From Desulfitobacterium chlororespirans DSM 11544 (lineage in GTDB: Bacteria; Bacillota; Desulfitobacteriia; Desulfitobacteriales; Desulfitobacteriaceae): a stretch of DNA of 64,000 nucleotides. Position numbers and translations under genes: made by a program. Location: the NCBI RefSeq assembly GCF_900143285.1, contig NZ_FRDN01000005.1:343362-407361 (forward strand). The letters run 5' to 3'. Of this stretch, positions 60,595 to 64,000 are shown piece after piece; position 1 is the stretch's first letter, and each line of letters begins with the position of its first letter. The notes beneath the pieces are model-generated. The model was not told the DNA's origin. It was given only the letters and a program-made list of their open reading frames with translations, and did not search any database.

Positions 60595-61785
60595 ATGACA
60601 GAGGTATTTCATGAAAGACTGAAAGCCCCAATTCCCACCAAAGAATTGGAAAGACGTTCACGTGAATTGAGATTAGCCATGAAGCGGAAACAAATTGATG
60701 TGATTGTGGCCCAAAATATCACTCAATATGTGGGGGGAACTAACCGTTGGCTGACGGATACTACTGCTGAAAACCAATATCCCCAATCATCCTTCATCCC
60801 CCTCGAAGGTGAAATTGGCTATATTGCCTGCAGTGGGCCGCCCCTTGATCTTTATCCCCCCTCACACCTGTTGAGAATCGGTAAACCATGGGATAGCAAT
60901 CCCTACTTTTCCGTCTTTAACTACACCTGGGATTGGGAAGGCAAGATGTTCGTCAACTGGTGCCAAGAAAACAAGGCCAAGAAAATCGGCATTGCCGGTA
61001 TGGAAATCATGATGTGGAACTACTACGATTACGTAAAAAAGAATCTTCCTGGTGTTGAAATTGTCGACGCTTCCTCAATCATTGACGAAATCCGCTCCCT
61101 AAAAAGTGAAGATGAAATTGTAGCTATTGAAAGATCCGCCGCAATCCAAGATAAAGTTATGGGATATATTCCGGCTGTTGCCCAACCAGGTGTTCGTGAG
61201 TATGAAGTTCGTAACAAAATAATGCAATTGATCACTGATCATGGTGGCGAAGAAATGGTTGTCATGATCGGAAGCGCACCTCGTGGTGAAAAGTTCAACT
61301 TGTATCCAAGTTTCTTCCAAAACAGAACTCTCCAACAAGGGGATGAACTCTATGTTCGTTTAGAATGCAGCGGACCTGGAGGAATGTTTACCACAGTCGG
61401 CAGAATGTTCTCCATCGGCTGTGAGCCCTCTGATTCCTTGAGGAAGAGCTGGGAAGAAGCGATTGCTGCCCAGGAAAAATTAGCTGGGCTGCTTCAAGTG
61501 GGAACGGATCCTCAAGTTATCTTTGCTCAATACAATGAATACTTGGCAAGTAAAGGCTATGCTCAAGAAGAAGGAATCTTTGCTTATGGACAAGGTTATG
61601 ACTGGATTGAAAGGCCCAGCATTCAGCCGGGTGAAACCCTGAAGCTGGCTAAAGACATGTGTCTGGCAGTGAATACCAACCTTGTTTCCACGGAAAGAAC
61701 GGTCTATGCTGCTGACAGCTATTTGCTCAAACCCAATGGCCTTCAAAAATTGCACAAAACACCGTTAACCGTATTCCGCACTTAA
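60595..61785 (+). CDS. Degenerate M24/creatinase-fold protein 1
   Basis: The 396-residue protein has an N-terminal creatinase-N-type domain (about 15-165) and a C-terminal pita-bread domain (about 175-390; SLKSEDEIVAIERSAAIQDK start). The metal site is missing. The segment matching the two Asp of M24 reads ECSGPGGMFTTVGRMF, the GHG-His region reads YGQGYDWIERPS, and the E-P-G end reads CLAVNTNL. The catalytic His of creatinase (before the L-x-x-GD strand) is also not seen. It may be a metal-free hydrolase or a binding partner. AAGGAGG precedes the ATG. It is similar to the next gene. Confidence 0.8.
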   Translation: MTEVFHERLKAPIPTKELERRSRELRLAMKRKQIDVIVAQNITQYVGGTNRWLTDTTAENQYPQSSFIPLEGEIGYIACSGPPLDLYPPSHLLRIGKPWDSNPYFSVFNYTWDWEGKMFVNWCQENKAKKIGIAGMEIMMWNYYDYVKKNLPGVEIVDASSIIDEIRSLKSEDEIVAIERSAAIQDKVMGYIPAVAQPGVREYEVRNKIMQLITDHGGEEMVVMIGSAPRGEKFNLYPSFFQNRTLQQGDELYVRLECSGPGGMFTTVGRMFSIGCEPSDSLRKSWEEAIAAQEKLAGLLQVGTDPQVIFAQYNEYLASKGYAQEEGIFAYGQGYDWIERPSIQPGETLKLAKDMCLAVNTNLVSTERTVYAADSYLLKPNGLQKLHKTPLTVFRT

Positions 61786-61807
61786 TCATAGGAAAGGAGT
61801 GACCATC

Positions 61808-62992
61808 ATGAGTGTAGCTGAAAGAATCAGAAGACCTATCTCTGATCGAGAATTAAACAGAAGATGGGCTGCTAATAGAGATTTAATGAAAGAGCAAAAC
61901 ATTGAGCTCGTTTTGACGCAAGGCAATAACATGCACTTAGGAGGATATGTTCGCTGGTTTACGGATATCCCTGCCGAATATAACCTGCATATGACGGTTC
62001 TGTTCCCCATAGACGAACCCATGACCTTGGTTAGAAGCTCCGCATCAAGAATTCCTCAATGGGCTTTAAGAGGTGTAAAAGAGGTACTTTATGCCCCCTT
62101 TGCCCCAACCCTTAACTATACTGCAGATTCCGAAGCCGGTTTAGTCATTGACTATATTCGTAAAAGAAATCCAAAGAGAATTGGCTGGATTGGCAAAGCC
62201 TCCATAACTGCTGGTTTAATGGAAAAAGTCGTCACTGCTTTCCCGAATGTTGAGTTTGTAGATATTACTAACGATTTCGACATGATTAAAGCTTTGAAAA
62301 GCGATGAAGAAATGGAATACGTCCGTGAAACAGCTCGTATTCATGATCTGCTCTGGGCAGCTCTTCCGGCCATTGTTAAACCGAATATGAAAGAATACCA
62401 AATCCGCGCTGAAGTTGCGCAACTTGCGGCTGATTTAGGCAGTGAGGAACACTTGCTCTTTATAGGAACTGCAGCACCAGGTAAACCTTGCGGAATGTCC
62501 ACCTTCCAATATGCAAACCGTACCGTTAAAGAAGGGGACTATGGTATACTTTTAATCGAAGTAAACGGTCCAGGCGGATACTATTGTGAATCAGCTAGAA
62601 ACTTCTGCTTCGGTGAACCATTCAAAGAACTTCAAGCTGCTTGGGATGTTGCTGCGGAAGCTCAACAATTGACTGCTGACCTGTTAACACCGGGCAGAAA
62701 TGCCAACGAAGTCGTTGCGAAATACAATGCATTTGTATCTGAAAGAGGCTATTGCCAAGAAGGACGTCTCTATGGACACTCCCAAGGTTATGATCTTATC
62801 GAACGTCCTGCGTTTATGATTGATCATAAATACGGGAAAGAAGATATGGAGATCAGACCAGGAATGAACATTTCTTTGCATCCCTACTTCATCGATGATG
62901 TTCGGGCAGTTTACATCAACGATAACTACTATGTTACTGAAACGGGTGCGAAAAAGATTCACAAAACGGCACCCAAGATTATCGTCCTCTAA
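61808..62992 (+). CDS. Degenerate M24/creatinase-fold protein 2
   Basis: The 394-residue paralogue of the preceding gene has the same two-domain layout and the same odd active site: EVNGPGGYYCESARNF for the Asp pair, HSQGYDLIERPA for the His region and NISLHPYFIDD in place of the Glu motif. As two tandem paralogues 22 nt apart they may form a heteromer. The start is ATG 61808, eight bases after GGAG. Function not recognised beyond fold; related proteins act on creatine-, ectoine- or DMSP-type small molecules. Confidence 0.8.
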   Translation: MSVAERIRRPISDRELNRRWAANRDLMKEQNIELVLTQGNNMHLGGYVRWFTDIPAEYNLHMTVLFPIDEPMTLVRSSASRIPQWALRGVKEVLYAPFAPTLNYTADSEAGLVIDYIRKRNPKRIGWIGKASITAGLMEKVVTAFPNVEFVDITNDFDMIKALKSDEEMEYVRETARIHDLLWAALPAIVKPNMKEYQIRAEVAQLAADLGSEEHLLFIGTAAPGKPCGMSTFQYANRTVKEGDYGILLIEVNGPGGYYCESARNFCFGEPFKELQAAWDVAAEAQQLTADLLTPGRNANEVVAKYNAFVSERGYCQEGRLYGHSQGYDLIERPAFMIDHKYGKEDMEIRPGMNISLHPYFIDDVRAVYINDNYYVTETGAKKIHKTAPKIIVL

Positions 62993-63117
62993 GATAGAAG
63001 GGCACTCTTTTAAACGCTCTACTGTAGAGAGCTTCTCAATCACTTGTGGAGCTCTTCTCTTGTTTTGTTCCATGCTGAAAAATTAAGTCACAATAAATTT
63101 GACTCAAACAATAAAAG

Positions 63118-63158
63118 ACTACCTAGTGTATGATGATTTATCATTAAGCAGGTAGTCC
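63118..63158. terminator. Bidirectional terminator between convergent genes
   Basis: GACTACCT (63118-63125) with AGGTAGTC (63151-63158) plus inner ATGAT/ATCAT stem, between the M24 gene and the regulator gene. Confidence 0.7.
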
Positions 63159-63189
63159 TGTTATTACTGATTTAGTTGTTGATGGCTTT

Positions 63190-63852
63190 TCAATGGCTCC
63201 GCATACCTTGCTCCCGGATTTTTTCAAGCTTTTCTCGATTGACAATTTTAATGTAGCCACGCCCTCTTTCGATGATGCCGGCATTGGTAAATTCACTTAA
63301 GAATTCTGTGATTTTCGGTCGGGTGGTTCCGAGGAATCGAGCCATAGTGTCGTGAGTAATAATCAGCCGATCACTGTGTTCTTCATGGGTATAAATACCG
63401 TACTCTTCGATGGCTAAAAGCATGCGGGCCAAACGCTGAGGGATCGTTGTTACGACACCCTCTAATTGCATCAAAATTGTTCTCATTTTCTTGGCCATGA
63501 TATGAAGGGTAAGATCCATCAATTGAGGATTCTGAAAGAGAATCTTACGTGCTTTATCCTGAGTGATAATCGAAAGGGTTACATCAGTAATAGCCACCGC
63601 ACTGCAGATACTCCTCCCGTCGTCGACGACAGATGTCTCGGCAGTGATACTCGGGGCACTGAGAATGTTTAGCTGCTTCTCTGTTCCATCAAGCATAAAG
63701 AGGCAGTTTTTTATTTGACCTTTTTTTAAACAAATTAAGCCTGTATTGAGTTCGTCTTGATAATATATAATTTCACCTGCTTTGAAATTCTGAAGCGTTC
63801 CAAGGGAAAATAACATTTCCCATGTTCCTTCATCCAATTGATATCTTGACAT
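63190..63852 (-). CDS. Crp/Fnr-family transcription regulator
   Basis: The 220-residue protein has an N-terminal cyclic-nucleotide-binding-type barrel (about 15-120), a dimer helix (about 115-145) and a C-terminal winged helix (IITHDTMARFLGTTRPKITEFLSEF). It lacks the N-terminal cysteine cluster of FNR and has an effector pocket that could bind an aromatic or other small ligand, as in CprK. ATG 63852 lies eight bases after GGGGAG. It converges on the M24 genes and likely controls the module at 58126-62992. Confidence 0.88.
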   Translation of the reverse strand: MSRYQLDEGTWEMLFSLGTLQNFKAGEIIYYQDELNTGLICLKKGQIKNCLFMLDGTEKQLNILSAPSITAETSVVDDGRSICSAVAITDVTLSIITQDKARKILFQNPQLMDLTLHIMAKKMRTILMQLEGVVTTIPQRLARMLLAIEEYGIYTHEEHSDRLIITHDTMARFLGTTRPKITEFLSEFTNAGIIERGRGYIKIVNREKLEKIREQGMRSH

Positions 63853-64000
63853 AGTTTTTTCTCCCCTTCCATTGTTCAGGAATAAACATGGAAAATTCAT
63901 GGAGTATTGCTTTGATTATAACAAAAGATATGGGATTAGGACAGTTGAAAAGGCACTATGCACTAGTCGGTAGGACATTCGGGTAAGCAGTTTTGCGAGG

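Noticed and set aside
1-64000. tRNA, rRNA, CRISPR, prophage or transposase features
   Set aside because: Scanned on both strands by eye for typical signatures; none was seen. Negative results by eye are not proof of absence.

Overview
The window looks like a chromosome segment of an anaerobic, spore-former-type Firmicute of the Desulfitobacterium/Peptococcaceae kind. This rests on the acpS-nnr-alr and MurT-GatD blocks, the MazEF-type toxin-antitoxin pair, two S-box (SAM) riboswitches, a c-di-AMP riboswitch, several metal- and radical-based enzymes, and AGGAGG-type ribosome sites with frequent GTG/TTG starts. The species is an inference from gene content. I see no rRNA, tRNA, CRISPR array, transposase or prophage.

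Layout. 1-3165: a c-di-AMP-linked corner. A KamA-family aminomutase (cut by the window edge) sits behind a c-di-AMP riboswitch, divergent from a BusR-like GntR/RCK_C regulator and an orphan LytS-type kinase. 3186-12481: housekeeping (acpS, nnr, alr, a gamma-carbonic anhydrase, a 2-hydroxyacid dehydrogenase, murT-gatD, a MazEF-type pair, a class I amidotransferase-type hydrolase). 12760-24063: the accessory core. It holds an orphan molybdopterin oxidoreductase, a DUF2325 protein, a YezD-like protein, and then a nitrogenase-like cluster: NifH-like, NifK-like and NifD-like subunits, a three-gene SsuABC/NitT-type ABC importer, a NifX-like carrier and a NifB-like radical SAM protein. NifE, NifN and NifV homologues are absent. 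24115-27306: a sigma-54 activator divergent from a DoxX gene behind a clear -24/-12 promoter with inverted-repeat upstream sites; the activator gene ends inside a 61-bp near-perfect palindrome. 27385-32057 (mostly minus): nitroreductase, zinc-ribbon protein, a 55-residue secreted Cys-containing protein, a two-component system and TcdA.

32343-36015: a DUF2318 / MacB-type ATPase / two FtsX-type permeases operon, resembling the accessory half of the P19-FtrA iron system. 36206-43671: chemoreceptor, PstS-like lipoprotein, GNAT and small membrane proteins, and a TetR/MFS efflux unit with a visible operator. 43668-47833: sulfur amino acid and homoserine genes under two opposing SAM riboswitches, with larE between them. 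48068-55271: DUF4652-like protein, Tex, an amidohydrolase and the t6A cluster tsaE-tsaB-rimI-tsaD. 55644-57496: PII-like protein and an ArsB/NhaD-type transporter. 58126-63852: a probable catabolic module (ketopantoate-reductase-like protein, AAHS-type MFS importer, two tandem degenerate M24/creatinase-fold proteins) facing a Crp/Fnr regulator.

The best candidate for an undescribed system is the nitrogenase-like cluster. It keeps the P-cluster cysteines and one cofactor cysteine, but by eye it lacks the substrate-channel Gln/His and the cofactor His of true nitrogenase. It also carries its own NifB-like and NifX-like proteins and a dedicated importer. This suggests a reductase using a NifB-co-type iron-sulfur cofactor on an imported small molecule, possibly an organosulfur or nitrogen compound. 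Second candidates are the paired metal-less M24 proteins and the two-layer c-di-AMP control at the left edge.
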